Below, piece after piece: positions 13,901-46,449 of a stretch of 64,000 bases of DNA. How positions within the stretch are numbered: the first letter of the stretch is position 1; the number at the start of each line of letters is the position of its first letter. The translations under genes were made by a program, and so were the position numbers. The notes beneath the pieces are model-generated. The model had not been told where the DNA came from, did not search any database, and worked only from the letters and a program-made list of their open reading frames with translations. This DNA is from Odontesthes bonariensis (Eukaryota; Chordata; Actinopteri; Atheriniformes; Atherinopsidae), in contig NC_134517.1 in the NCBI RefSeq assembly GCF_027942865.1, forward strand, positions 13,742,275 to 13,806,274. Direction: 5' to 3'.

Positions 13901-16900
13901 TTCTTTCTTCCACTGTTGCCAACCAGGTACCAGAGCCATCAAATGCTGCTTTGACCACCTCAAACTGCTCCAGGCCCAATTCATGAATGTACTCCTGCTG
14001 CACTATGTCTAGCTGTGGGGAACCGCAGAGATGAAAGACATTAGAATGGATTTAGAAATCTCATTCCCACACAAGCCTTATCAGTACATTTTTAGCAAAT
14101 GAACCCAACAACTAAGTTAAAGGTTAACAGATTGACTTCTCTGGATAACGTGCCATCTTTAGAGTCTTACGTTGTACAACAGTTTGTCTCTTTGAAGGGA
14201 GTAAAACTGAAGATGCCCCGGTTTTCCATTTAGCACCAAAGCTTTGCTGCGTGGGTCCACCATCAAGTCCGTCTTGGCATTTTCACCTACAGCAGCACAG
14301 AAGAAAGCTGAGTAAACTGACAACCTTGAACCTCCTCTTTTATTGAAAGTCATAATGAAAGAGTGAAACATCCACCTACAAAAAAAACAAACAAACAAAA
14401 AAATACACTTTTGACACTTAAATTCATCTGGACATTGACCAAAAAAAAAAAAAAAAAAAGTAAAAAGTAAAATATTAACTTTAGAAATTACACAAAATAT
14501 TTGTAAATGGGGCCATTCATTTTGACTGCACAATAATCACAACCTTCACATAAAGTTTTGATATTTTGCCAGTGTTTGTTAACACTTTTTTGGCAAACTT
14601 AAATAATTCTCATATCATCAGTGTTAAGAATGAAATGGCGAAGCTGAAATGCTGATGGCTTCCTCTTGTATAATAAAGAGTTCTCAGAAGTCTAAAGGTT
14701 ATTCAGAAGACATACAGTCGGTTTACAGTTTATAAGCTCATATAGCATGTTTATGATCACAATCTGCCGTTTCCACATACAGTCTGCTCTCACCTTTGAC
14801 CAGGCCCTGGATGACAGCAGATACCTTAACGCAGCTCTGGATGATTGTGATTTCTAAATGAGATAGAAAGAGAAGTCAGTTACTCCCACAGCCTTTCATT
14901 AAAAGGAAAATCTCAAATCATTCTATGGACATTTTTCACACATGCACTCATAACTGCAAATAATGTAGGAAATAGATTTCTGTTAATGATAAATTAAATG
15001 TGGCTGCAGTGGGTGCTGCCTTCAAAAACTGTTAGAAATCAAATGTACACTATATTTGCACCATTTGTCATAATTGTAAGAGTAATTGTGAGTAATTCTA
15101 TTTAATATTGTTTTGCCATTTAGGTTAGAGGTTCTTACTGTTGTCACTGTGGGAGGTGCAGAACAGTGCTCCATCAGGTGACACACTTATGTGTGTGATG
15201 GCAGCACCCAGGCGGGGCAGGAAGTCCCGCTGGTTCTCTTGTTTGTATCGCCACTGAACAAGCACAGACTCCACTCCTCCACTCAGCAAGTTGGTACCTG
15301 ATAAAACACAACATCCACAGATACAGCGGCGGGAAGGTGTTTACCCTTAAATCTGGTATAATATGAGCTTGATTTGTGAGAAAGAAATTGATAAACATTT
15401 TTTAAGAGAATGATTTTTCTATAAGACAGGTAGACACTTAGCTTACTTTAGGAAATAGACTTAAAGGGATAGTTCGCCTCTTTTGACATGAAGCTGTATG
15501 ACATCCCATATTAGCAATATCATTTATGAACATTGACTTACCCCCCCGCTGCGTCCTGTGAGCCGAGTTCCAGCCTCGTTTTGGTGTTGACGAAGGTAGT
15601 CCGGCTAGTAAGCAGGGGCTTAAAAAATAAAGCGTTTTGCTCCAGAAAAAGTCAGACCTCACATCGCTTGGCGCTGTTTTCTCTCTCCCTTCGTCTCACT
15701 ACGGGCTGTGTAGACCGTGCAGACCGAAGTGCAGACCGAGCAGTCCCCTGCTTCCGAGCAGTAAACACCGTAACAGGTGCGGCTGTCGGCAGGTGGTTCA
15801 TTGATATGAAGGTAGAGAAAACAGCACCAAGCGATTGTGAGGTCTGACTTTTTCTGGATGAACGATTTTGTGATGCAAATGTATTACTCATTTGAACGCA
15901 TATTGTTTTGAGAAGCAAAACTCTTTATTTTTTAAGCCCCAGCCAACTAGCCAGACTACCTTCGTCAACGCCAATACGAGGCCGGAACACGGCCTTCAGG
16001 ACGCAGCGGGGGGTAAGTCAAATTTAATAAATGATATTGCTAATATGGGATGTCATACAGCTTCATGTCAAAAGAGGCGAACTATCACTTTAATTTCATT
16101 ACTTAATTGGACAGAACATGAGAAAATTTAAAAAAAACAAAAAAAAAAACATCTGCAGTACCTTCTGGAGTGAAGCGCAGTGAACTCACAGCACTGTGGT
16201 GCCAGTGCAGGGTGGAGTATGTGTACTCTCTGTTGTGGTTAAAATTTCTCCTGAAGGAACATTTTAGAAATAAGTTTTTCCACACTTCACGGATTACCCC
16301 AAAAACAATCCAAATGTCCAAAATAATGCTTAAAAAAAAAACAAAAAAACAAAAACAAGCTTACACAAGAAACTGAGCTTAAGATGACTCACCACAGCCG
16401 AATTTTGCCATCTTCATGACCTGTGGCAATGCAGTCATCCTTTGGGTGACAGGCAAGGCATGTTAAGGTGTTCTTGCCTCCCTTCCTGTTGTCTTCTTTG
16501 AGAGAGAACCTATCAGCCCACAGGAGGACCCATGTTTGGTGTTACAGAACATAACTGTAGTTTTGTAGGTAAAACTGGAAACGTGAGCATTGTGGATTAA
16601 ATGATTCATGACCCCTATCACCTACTGCTCAACAACTGATGAGAGTCCTGGAGTTGTATTGTCTTACTAATTTCCAACAACTTTTCATATAAAATAACTA
16701 TCAGACAATGCAATTTATATTGAGATAGTCTGATACTACACTGGATAAACCTAAACTATTAAGCTGGGCAAGTGTGTTTATTTCTCCCAACTCATTCCCA
16801 GCCTGGCCTCTCGTTTTCCTCCTTTGTTTTTAAGTAACTCTGAGCTGCAGTCTCACAAATTGTGGGCAATATAGCAGTTTAGCCTACGTATTTGTTTTTC

Positions 16901-19900
16901 TTTTTAAAAAGCAATTAACATTAAATGTGTTGGATAAACTGTGAGTGTTGCCAGAAGAGCACCCTCTTTTCTTCCCTCACTTCTGCAGAGCAGCTGCAGG
17001 GTGACTGCAACTGTGAGCCGTGCATGCACTACAAACCATTAACTCTAAGTGTAACTGGAAACAATTCTGTATTCTAAATAATTTAGATTCTAGCCTTGCA
17101 GGCTACAATGAACCATGAAGCCTGCAAGACTTCATGGTACATTCAAGTACATCTAATATCCCCGTATGGGGGGGAGGGGGTGTTGGAGGAGTAAGAGGGT
17201 GGGGTGGGTGGGGGATTTGTGGGAAAATAATTATTTAAAAGGACATGCAATATGAAGAAAGACAATTTATGTTTGTATTATTTGAATGTCCTTTGAAAAT
17301 AAATAAAAAGATATTAAAAAAAAAAAAAAAAAAAAAGTACATCTAATAGAGCTAAACTTAATTTCTTTAAAATAAGAATTGTTTACAACTAAAATGTCTT
17401 CCATTGTATTGGAGTTCATAAAACTGTCATGTCTTAAACAGCCTTTTCATTTCAAAGCAATGTTTAAAGACAATTAAATACAGGACATCATTCTTTAACC
17501 TGTCGCCCTGCCCTGATAACTACACTCCTGGTCTCAAAAAAAGCACCTAAAGCCCCTCGCCCCCATCGGATAATTCATTTAGAGGTGAAAAACAACATGA
17601 GTGAACCTGTATGACTTCTTCTTCTTGAAAAAGTAGATTTCCAGCTGCGTACCTTTGGCTGAAACAAGGTATTCACCCTGTGAAAAGGAGAGTTGGTGAT
17701 TTTAATGCACATTAGAAGAATGACCAAAGATCCAGATTTGAATAAAGACAGACATATACAAAGTGCAGCTTGTACAGTCATCTACCAAACAGAAGGACAC
17801 TCCTAACACAAAACGTGCATCAATGACAGAAGCGGTGACATGCGTACCTGTCTACCGAAGGAGATGGCTGCTGGGTTGGAGCTGACGTTGCTGAGCACAG
17901 CAGACAGTTCTCTAGCCTCCACCAGCTGATCCCCACACTGCGGCAGATGTACGGCAACCAGCTGGAACAACTCTGTACAAACAATGTCAAACGTAAGCCT
18001 GTTAGCCATCCTTACCCAGTGACCTCTGGTCCAGTTTCTCCTTCCAACATTGTTAAACATTCAAAACAGACAATGTAAATCTTCATGTATGCAGATACTG
18101 GATACAACAATCCTATCATTTGACATGGAGACACTGGAATGTAGAGGTTTAAAGCAATGCACGAAGCAATTTTCTAATTTATGAACATACAAAATCATGG
18201 CATTAAAATAATCTCAAAACATAAGCCTGAATATTACCTACTCAGCATTAACACATCATAAGTTCTCAGTCTGGCCTGTTCCAGTATCATTAATTACACA
18301 CAGTGTATCATTTGACATTAAACCCAACAACGACTACAACTAGAGGACAATTCAAACCTACCAGATCTTTTGTCATTTTGCATGGGGGTAACAATAAAGA
18401 TGACACCTTCATGGTTTGCAGATGCATACAGCGAGTAAATCGGGTATCCGATGACATAAGTCTGAAAGAGATCAAACAGCCTTCACATGTTTTGTAAAAA
18501 AAAGCATGCAGGCTTCTTTCTTACACTCATTCCTCCCTTCCCACTTGTCCTTAACAGCACGTTCCACTCAGAGCTGTGCGTTGCTCTCCACACAAAGAAG
18601 ACACAAGGTATGGATATACAGACAAAAAGGAACAGGCACATGGGACTCTGCGCCATGAACTCATTACTCATCTTTGTGTTGAATTACCTTTTATTATGTG
18701 GCTACTTTAAGGGTAGCATGTCCCCCAAAGAACATTTAATGAAAGTTAACTTTTCGGCATGGCTTCTGGTGCTTGGTTGTAAGCAGCAATAATCAAGCCT
18801 TACCTTTATGAGAATGCCGTCTGTGAAGTCCCAAAGTCTGACAGTGCCATCTGTTGAACAGGAATAGACCTGCAGCCCAGAAAGAATGCATTACAACTTG
18901 TAACCTATTTTCAGTGAAGTAATAATTGAGCCATGGACAGCCACTTGAAACTGGTGTGCTGAACTGAACATATGGCATTACCATTTGTTCAGACATGCAG
19001 ATATATACAATATGTATGTGCACACACCCATTTCTGTTAACTACCTATGGACAATCTTGAACATTAATGTGCAGCTTTATCTAGAATAACCGCACAACTG
19101 TACAGTGAATTGTAGTATTCTATTATAGACGGTACAGTGTGTAAAGTTACTGTTTCGTCTTCAGTTTTTATTAGTTGATTACTTACTATCGTTCTACTAT
19201 TTAAATGTATTAACTGTTTGACTATTTGATTGATTTTTGTTAAGCGACTGCTGTAACATTCCAATGAATAAGATACTACATTCATTTAAATGAAGGATCA
19301 GCTTTATAAAGGCTTTCTTAAAATTTCTCGACAGCAAACACTCACACCAAATAAGCCAGTCACGGGCAAATCTTCCTATCCAGACAATTTAGATTAGTGT
19401 TTGAGGTAGTGGCATTTATGAATATGAACATTTAACATATGACTTATTTATTAAAATAATAACAAGCAAAAGCTCTGATTTTTAAAAGCACTGTTTTTTG
19501 GTGAGAAATGATTAGCATCATTCATTAAGCTTGAAATTGAGGAATTCATTGAATTCCAAAACAGACTGCTTTTACAGATGCATCTGAACTGATTACTTTA
19601 AAAATCAGCTTAATGGTCCAATCAGAATAAAAGTGCCTCGTGTAAACACCTTGACCAGAGCACACCGATCCACCTCAGCTCAGTCAGAATAAATCTTGAA
19701 TCAGATCGAGGAGAGGTAAGAACCTTTAGATAACCTGATCAATAGGAAAATGTAACAACAAATACACTCTATCTGGCTGTTTCTCTCTGGATGGAACAAA
19801 TATGTTCTTTCTCTGAACGGTCAAAACATGATGTGGTTTGGTGACAATGAGTTTTTTTTGGGGGGGTTGCCACCAAACAAACCGGGTTTGTGAACAGTTA

Positions 19901-20669
19901 AGTTCTTATAGGGGATCTGGTGACAATTAGCACTTAATAATATAATTGCCCTATAATTCAATTAAAACCACCTCTAAACTAAGAAGCAGTAGTTGGTGAG
20001 TTGTACTTATATTGATAAAAACCCTGTGTATCAAAAATAAACAGAAAGGAGCATGGTACACCCGACTTAAGACTGCATTCTTGGGTGTACTTGAATGGCT
20101 CGAAAGGCATCTTCATTCCAAGCAGCAGTAAAGTTTGGAGTGAGTGTGGAGAGAAAACAGTACCTGCAGGTGGTTGGAAGGTCTGAGCAGTACACCTGTT
20201 ACCAGGTCGGTGTGTCCCCGCAGGTTATGGATACACTCCTCTGTGGAGGTGCTGAACACCCGCACACACTCTCCTGAAGCACACAACACGAACCTGCAAA
20301 AACACAAACCACCTCTTTCAAATTCAACTCATGACAGGGAGTGGGTTCTTGTCAGTAAGTAATGCACAGCCGTAGTTAAATTACAAATAACCGAGTGTCG
20401 CAGATATAAGACGAGATGGTGACATTAATCTGTAAACACCGGCATTGCTAAAGCAGTAAGCTGGTTGCTTGGGTAGCTAATGCTAACGGACAGCACTTGC
20501 TTTAGCTCTAATAACAAAATAAGAATCGCGAGAGTCTCTTCCAGCCAACAGTATCTATTGTCAGACTCAAAATACACACTAACCTTGAATCATTGCTTAT
20601 GACGGGCTCCCTGAAGTTAATTTTACTGCCACCTCTGTGAACCACGCGGATATCCCCGTTTTCAACCAT
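4949..20669 (-). CDS. wdr75: WD repeat-containing protein 75 (UTP17-like, SSU processome)
   Basis: Complete 835-codon gene in 21 coding exons on the minus strand: 20584-20669, 20164-20293, 18804-18869, 18362-18461, 17848-17972, 17607-17677, 16393-16509, 16162-16250, 15139-15297, 14794-14853, 14171-14286, 13837-14012, 13546-13703, 12783-12963, 11059-11153, 10095-10190, 9491-9660, 6994-7053, 5722-5868, 5524-5615, 4949-5162. All junctions are GT-AG and in phase. Recognisable blocks include EECIHNLRGHTDLVTG, TLTCLACHPKDDCIATGHED, KALVLNGKPGHLQFYSLQ, DLCFGRVSCSKYLLGST, FVFKPSEPRPLF and TPAHVLPS, all matching vertebrate WDR75 (human about 830 residues). WD40 repeats fill most of the chain. The C-terminal exon is acidic (EEEMESENEEEVSDGE) and ends in a basic-aromatic tail. 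The family acts in the nucleolus in pre-18S rRNA processing and Pol I transcription. The start ATG opens exon 1. The penultimate exon has two in-frame acceptors 9 nt apart. Confidence 0.96.
7551..9124 (-). mobile_element. degenerate hAT transposon in a wdr75 intron
   Basis: The ends are inverted: AGGGTTCCTACAGG on the left, CGCGGGAACCCT on the right. They are flanked by near-identical 8-mers, CTGCATCC (7543-7550) and GTGCATCC (9125-9132), the target-site length of hAT elements. Subterminal repeats of the type AAGTCTTTTTAAGACC occur near both ends. The interior carries a broken minus-strand hAT transposase (separate entry). It lies in the intron between the exons at 6994-7053 and 9491-9660. 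Confidence 0.7.
8254..8893 (-). pseudogene. hAT-family transposase fragment, frameshifted
   Basis: The minus strand holds an open segment of about 150 codons (8435-8893) that is Ser/Thr/Ala-rich and includes an HAKSYKQMN block, read here as the segment after a zinc-finger region. A second open segment (8254-8508) includes SPFVLMFDESLNETTN, which matches the conserved hAT transposase segment around the first catalytic Asp. The two overlap in different frames, so at least one frameshift separates them. The catalytic core beyond this point is missing. It is a non-functional remnant internal to the hAT element at 7551-9124. No intact start or full-length frame exists. Confidence 0.65.
12532..12652. 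repeat. short direct duplication in a wdr75 intron
   Basis: A segment of about 31-33 bp (AGAGTCACTGTTCCAAAATA, followed by ACTTCCTCTTC) occurs at 12532-12564 and again at 12620-12652, with an 88-bp period. It lies between the exons at 11059-11153 and 12783-12963. Confidence 0.8.
15461..16093. mobile_element. TTAA-flanked foldback MITE, copy A
   Basis: Starts TTAAAGGGATAGTTCGCCTC and ends with the near-exact inverse (GAGGCGAACTATCACTTTAA). The terminal inverted repeats run about 65-70 bp. TTAA is present at both edges, as for piggyBac-type target sites. The interior also folds back: the segments near 15646-15690 (AAAAGTCAGACCTCAC) and 15810-15860 (GTGAGGTCTGACTTTT) are complementary. No transposase is encoded. 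It lies in the wdr75 intron between the exons at 15139-15297 and 16162-16250. Copies B (32222-32613) and C (26305 on) share the same ends. Confidence 0.85.
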
Positions 20670-21979
20670 GTTTTTACCTGTAAACTTTGACCCCTGACCG
20701 CTGCCCTTTCTTCACCCAGAGCCAGATCATCTGCCGTTTATCGACCTCTATTGGACGGGAGTGGTACTGTACTATACTAAAATACGTTTGATAGAATAAC
20801 GTTAGAAAAACATTACCCCAACCTTCAAAATCTCCTGGTTATAAGGGACCACACCATAATTAATCATATTTTGAATAAAATATTATTGTTGATGATATAC
20901 AAACATGTTTCCAAATTAATTTTGAATGCTTCTTAAAATGTAAATCAAACTAGTTCAAATGCCAAATGTACAAAAATAACATAGAATGTTGTAACAAATA
21001 CTATCTAAATTATTTTAGACTTTATGTTAATGTTAAATTTGATGTCAGCTTTACATAAAAAAAGTTGGGATATTGCAATGTTTACCACTGTGTGGCACCA
21101 GTGCTTCAGAGTTTGATAAATGAGGATATCAGTTTTTTGTTGTTTTTGAAAGATAAATGATTGTCCATACTTCCTTCATGACGCATAGCTTCCATTAATC
21201 ATTTTATGGAACTGTTTTCCATATATTGTTTTGTTTTCCATAAACAGGGGACCTTTTAACGAGATGAAGTGTTTGGGCTGTGTGGAGGCCAGTTTAGCAC
21301 ACTCTGCTTCAGAGCCATGCAGTTATAATACTTTCATAAGGTCTTGTGATATCGCCTTGCTGAAATAGTAGACTCGTCAGCAGCATCTTTGGATTCTGTA
21401 TTTTTCTTTTCACGTTAAAGTTTTCATTTGTATTTGTGGTTTTTAGTTTTCAGCCTTGTCCCTCGTGTACAGATATGTTCCTGAACTCTCGATCTGTTAT
21501 TGTTATTACAGTATGTAAAGTAGATGATGGACTCCCCAAAGTTTGAACAATTTCAGGTCAAAGTCATTGCCAACACATAGTCTCACAGAGTGGTAAACTC
21601 CTCCACATCCTCCCATCTGAAAGAGTGAGATGCTCTTTCATGTTATCAACTGTTGCCATTTCACATTATTAATAGTGAAAATTTCCACCACGACTGTGCT
21701 CGACTATTTTCTCGCTCGACTCAGTTTAGGATCAATATAGTTGCTCACGTCAAAGAATGGGCTGAACCCACCTCTGGTATAGTTTATTAAATTCTTCAAC
21801 AAGACAAACAAAACCACATAACCTCCTTTTCGGAAAACAGTTCTATTTAGCTGTGCATATGACACCTGAAAGTATTTTATCTGCACGATTAATGATGATC
21901 TTAATGATTATTTTTAATGTTTTTTTATTTTTATTTTTTTATTTCTTTTTAATGATTTTATTGCCTTCTTGTGATTTTA

Positions 21980-22056
21980 TGTAGCTGCAAAGCACTTTGA
22001 ATTACCTTGTGTACGAATTGTGCTCTATAAATAAAATTGCCTTGCCTTGCCTTTGG
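21980..22056 (+). repeat. 3' tail of a non-LTR retrotransposon with CCTTG units
   Basis: Reads AAGCACTTTGAATTACCTTG, then TCTATAAATAAAATTGCCTTG with short tandem GCCTTG. This is a common layout for the 3' end of fish LINE/SINE families (small tandem repeat in place of poly-A). Confidence 0.55.
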
Positions 22057-22402
22057 AGTGGTAATGGATAAAAAATTTACCGACGGATTAAGGAATCGTC
22101 GTTTTAACATGTTATTTTCTTTAGTTAGAACCTTTTAAACTAAGTTACAGTTGTAACTGAGCAAAAGTTTAATAAACACATGTTTACATCCGTCCACTTG
22201 AGAGACAGAGAAGGGGCTTTATTTCATCTTTTATTTCCATCCATCCATCCATTATCTATACCGCTGAATCCGTCGGTCGGGTTGCGGTAATCTTTTATTT
22301 GTCATTATTTATTTATTTCAGTTGGGTGGAGGGGGTTGAGTTTCCTGAATACCTGAGGCTTTCTCCGTAAATTGGAGGGGGTGAACCTGATTCTCCGTAA
22401 AT

Positions 22403-22490
22403 GAGGTCTCTTCCTGGAGTGACGCACATTAAAACCGAAAGTGCATGTGGTGGATGAAGCACACGGGAGAGCAGCACAGAAACGTCTCAG
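22403..22490 (+). promoter_or_regulatory. stat4 proximal promoter / 5' UTR with IRF-like and GAS-like motifs
   Basis: TTCCTGGAG at about 22411 is one base from the STAT consensus TTCNNNGAA. AAAACCGAAAGTG at about 22431 contains the AANNGAAA core bound by IRF factors. A probable non-coding first exon ends at CTCAG|GTAACA (22490/22491), and a 92-nt intron ends at TTGTACAG (22582), just before the coding exon. The motifs are seen. Use of the sites and the transcription start are inferred. Confidence 0.35.
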
Positions 22491-22597
22491 GTAACAGTTA
22501 TGAAGATAGCATATTCGTTTACTGTCAATATTGTAATAAATGATCACTGAGGTGTTATTATTACATTTATTGCCTTGTACAGAATCTTTGGTGATAA

Positions 22598-43246
<20,649 letters not shown>

Positions 43247-45225
43247 AGCAAGATGGCATGTGCAACATTTTAATCAACAAACCTTTCAATATGACCTGAT
43301 GCCGGTCTTTAATCAATGTCAATATCTTGATATTATTATATGATTGTCAGCTTTGTTTAAAGATGTTTTTTTGTATTGCTTGTTTTATCGTTTTTGAAAA
43401 ACTTTTTTTAATACTCGTACTTTTTCCAATTAAATCATTTTTTTATGTCAGTCTGTTTTTTATTGACTGTGATGTGTATAAATCTGTTTATTTTGATTGC
43501 ATTGTAGCATGTTGACATCAGTTTGACATTTCATGTCTCCATCTTTTGTTCACCTTATTGCAAGTGGCAACAGCTGGATTAGTTGTATAGTGTTCCGTTC
43601 CACCCTGTGTTACATCCATGCACATAATTATGCCCTCAGCTTGCTTACATGCCACCTATTGGCCACCAAGAGAGTGCTTGAATGTCTAAAGACAACAACT
43701 TGGCTGTGTATATTTCTACATCACGCAACGCCTTAAATGTGTGCATCAGCATTTCTGGAGAATCATGTAATTCTCGGCGAGCTGAGAGTGGATGAAGTGT
43801 AAAATTATTTACCAGGAAATTTGTCAGCTCTGCTCGGCATGTTGTTCCCTTCGTAAGATGAAAATCACCTTTTCTCCATGAAACAACATAATACAATTCA
43901 CATACCAACTTCACGTTACAATTTCCACACTCCTTATTAACTCTATTTCCAAACGTATGACGTGTAAACCACTGATCATAACCAAATTATAGCACATCAT
44001 ATCATAAAGTCCTGCTTTATGTGGCAGGGCTGTGAAACCTAATGAAATAAGGCATTTTAGCCGAACAGCCATTGTTTTGCTTCGTCGTACTGTCGCTTGT
44101 TTATCATTTAAGTTCGTGTTTGATTTGAACTACAATATGTAAGGGACAATGCCCGACGCGGAGGTTGCTTTCGCGAAGTCCATTCATTTCTGATAATGGA
44201 CACCTGGGAGGGCATTATGCTGCTTATACCATGGTCACTTACGAAATAAATGAATATTCAATCAATTATTTATACTTTAATGTGTTTTAGAGATAAAATC
44301 GTGATTTTATTTTATTTTTTTACAAGTCACAGCTGAGCGGACTATTTAATATCTCTCGACAGTACATACCTTTGTGTTTATCTCGTCCTTGTCATCCTCT
44401 TAATTTCTTCAATTCCTCAGGTGTCGCCTTGTGTCGCTTCTCCTTTTTCTTTTCATACTCTCTTTTTCTTCTGCTGCATCCCAGTCTTCAAAGTTATCAA
44501 ATTCACCAAATAAGTTAAAAGAAATGATAAAATCACTCGTGTTTTTGTCTGTCTTGCCGTTGTAATAAATAAACTGTGAAATAACGTTGAGTCTCTGTTG
44601 CCGTGCTTACCAACTAGCCAGAGCCAGAGCTTTCCAACTAATTTAGAACTGTCATCAGGCAATTGACCGGAATGTCTTTCCTGGGTGTCAATTGAAGGAA
44701 ATCAAAGGGAATATATATTGAGGATAACAACGAATAAGTGACTACAGATCATTTTTGTTGTTGTTGTTATTATCATAGTAAATTGGCTATATTGTCACCT
44801 ATCTGCCATCAAGAAGAATGTTAGTGTTTGCAGACAACTCAGCGGTAAAATAGAGGTTTGGGACTTTTATTTTGGAAGCAGCCATAAATGAACTGTCTGC
44901 AATTAACCTCTGCGTACCACTTGATATCTGATTTCTGGAGAATCAGGTGATCATCAGGTATGGGGTGCCGTTTGTAAAGCGGCTCACGCTGAAAACAACA
45001 GCAACATTTAGTCACATTTAGCTTCAAACAATGTTTAAAAAACTGGTGTGAATTTTTGAGCTTCACTTTTTTTGCACATTTACAACAATATTTGTCAACT
45101 TAGAGATATTTTAAATATTTAAATCTAAATGTTAAATCTAAATCTAAATGTTAAGTGTAAATGTGAATCTAAATGTTAAATCTAAATGTTAAATTTAAAT
45201 CTAAATGTTGAATCTAAATCTAAAT
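43247..45225. other. intergenic region downstream of stat4
   Basis: Contains the stat4 3' UTR (ATTAAA at 43429-43434) and then no recognised gene. About 44370-44662 on the minus strand has an open frame whose alternative reading gives an acidic FGEFDNFEDWDAAEEKE segment followed by a basic run, possibly a decayed protein-coding or transposon fragment. 45112-45227 is a tandem repeat of AAATCTAAATGTT-like units. Confidence 0.4.
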
Positions 45226-45227
45226 GT
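45112..45227. repeat. AAATCTAAATGTT tandem repeat
   Basis: About nine imperfect units built from AAATCTAAATGTT, abutting the left edge of the Ty3/gypsy fragment. Confidence 0.75.
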
Positions 45228-45680
45228 TCCGGAGCTCGTCAAACTGAATGGAACCGCAAGCAAACTTATCATCACTGGACTCATATCTATATTTGCAAGG
45301 CATGGTGTGCTAGATGAGTTATTCTCAGATAAGGCGGGTAGACAGCTGGTGAACCAGGAGATGGTGGACTTCAGTGCTGAGTGGGGTTTCAAGCACACTA
45401 CTTCAAGTCCCACCTTTCCGCAGTCGAAACGGGCAAGTTGAGAGGGTCGTTCAGACCATAAAGAACCTGCTGAGTAAAGCACAGGACGCTGCTGGTTATC
45501 CTTACTCTCCTTCCTGGATTACAGGAACACGTCACTGAGTGGGGTTGACTTCTCACCTGCCCAGATGCTCATGGGAAGAAGGCTCGTGTCAAAGTTACCA
45601 GTGACAGCCCTATGAAAACAACACGCTGTGAAGGCCTGTCAGAGTGCCACAGCGTTATCTGGACTAAATTAAAAAAAAAT
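45226..45680 (+). pseudogene. Ty3/gypsy integrase fragment
   Basis: Reads SIFARHGVLDELFSD, QEMVDFSAEWGFKHTTSSP and, in another frame, QVERVVQTIKNLL, then a GVDFSPAQMLMGRR-type segment. These are the end of the retroviral-type integrase core (the second Asp and the Glu region) and the downstream region of Ty3/gypsy retrotransposons. At least one frameshift (about 45420) and a stop interrupt it. gag, protease, reverse transcriptase and the integrase N-terminus are absent. It is an old, inactive copy. Confidence 0.75.
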
Positions 45681-45973
45681 AAAAAACTGATTTCATGGAC
45701 TGTTACCAGGGCTAAATGAAAGACTGTTATGGACTAAGTTCAAGGTTTAGTTTAAACCATTGTGCAGACTTACTGAGGAATCTGACCAGAGATAACAGAT
45801 GCCATGTTGGGTAGTAAGTTAAGTCTTATAAGAATGCAATATGTTGTTTACATGATGCATTCATGTTCACATCTGGTTTAATGTAACCTATAACCTTGTT
45901 CTCATAGTTGCCGTGCACATCTTCTACTTTGAAACACTTAATTGAAAACAATACAACTTGAGAAAGGGAGATA

Positions 45974-46131
45974 TAGTGTATTGCAATAGTAAAAGTGCAT
46001 TACTGACTTTGTCCACTAGATGGTAGTCTTGCTATTGTATTGCTGTGTTTATATCGGGACTGCAGAATAAAGGTCGTTGTCTGTCTATGGTCTGACTACT
46101 CATGCCTGTGTCCACCTCGTATCTTACAACC
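45974..46131 (+). mobile_element. probable 3' LTR of the Ty3/gypsy fragment
   Basis: Follows a purine-rich tract (GAGAAAGGGAGATA) typical of the plus-strand primer site. It starts near TGTATTGCAATAG, includes AATAAA at about 46066 and ends near CTTACAACCACA. No matching 5' LTR is in the window, so the boundaries are inferred. Confidence 0.4.
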
Positions 46132-46449
46132 ACAAAATATCTGTTGCTATTTTACGTACTTATACATTAAAGGTAATACGTAAACGTAAATAAAAGAAAA
46201 TTAAGTAATCATTTTGAAGAAGTTGTCAATTGTTGAAATGCATACACATATATCTAATTCTGATAGATTTCTGTTGGTTTGCAACATGTTTTTTTTCTCC
46301 ACTTTTTTTTGCTTTGTTAAAAATGTTTTTCTCCAACACCAAATGGCCTAATGGTAATGGACAGAGTAGTCTGAGTCGTTTACTAGCTGTTTGAGTTTTA
46401 TTTTGACAGTAATGACCGGATGTGACTTCATATAGGTTAAGTAGGGAAC

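Noticed and set aside
15533-15918. Arg/Ser-rich open frames on both strands
   Set aside because: They lie in the foldback interior of MITE copy A, so both strands read similar sequence. Not coding.
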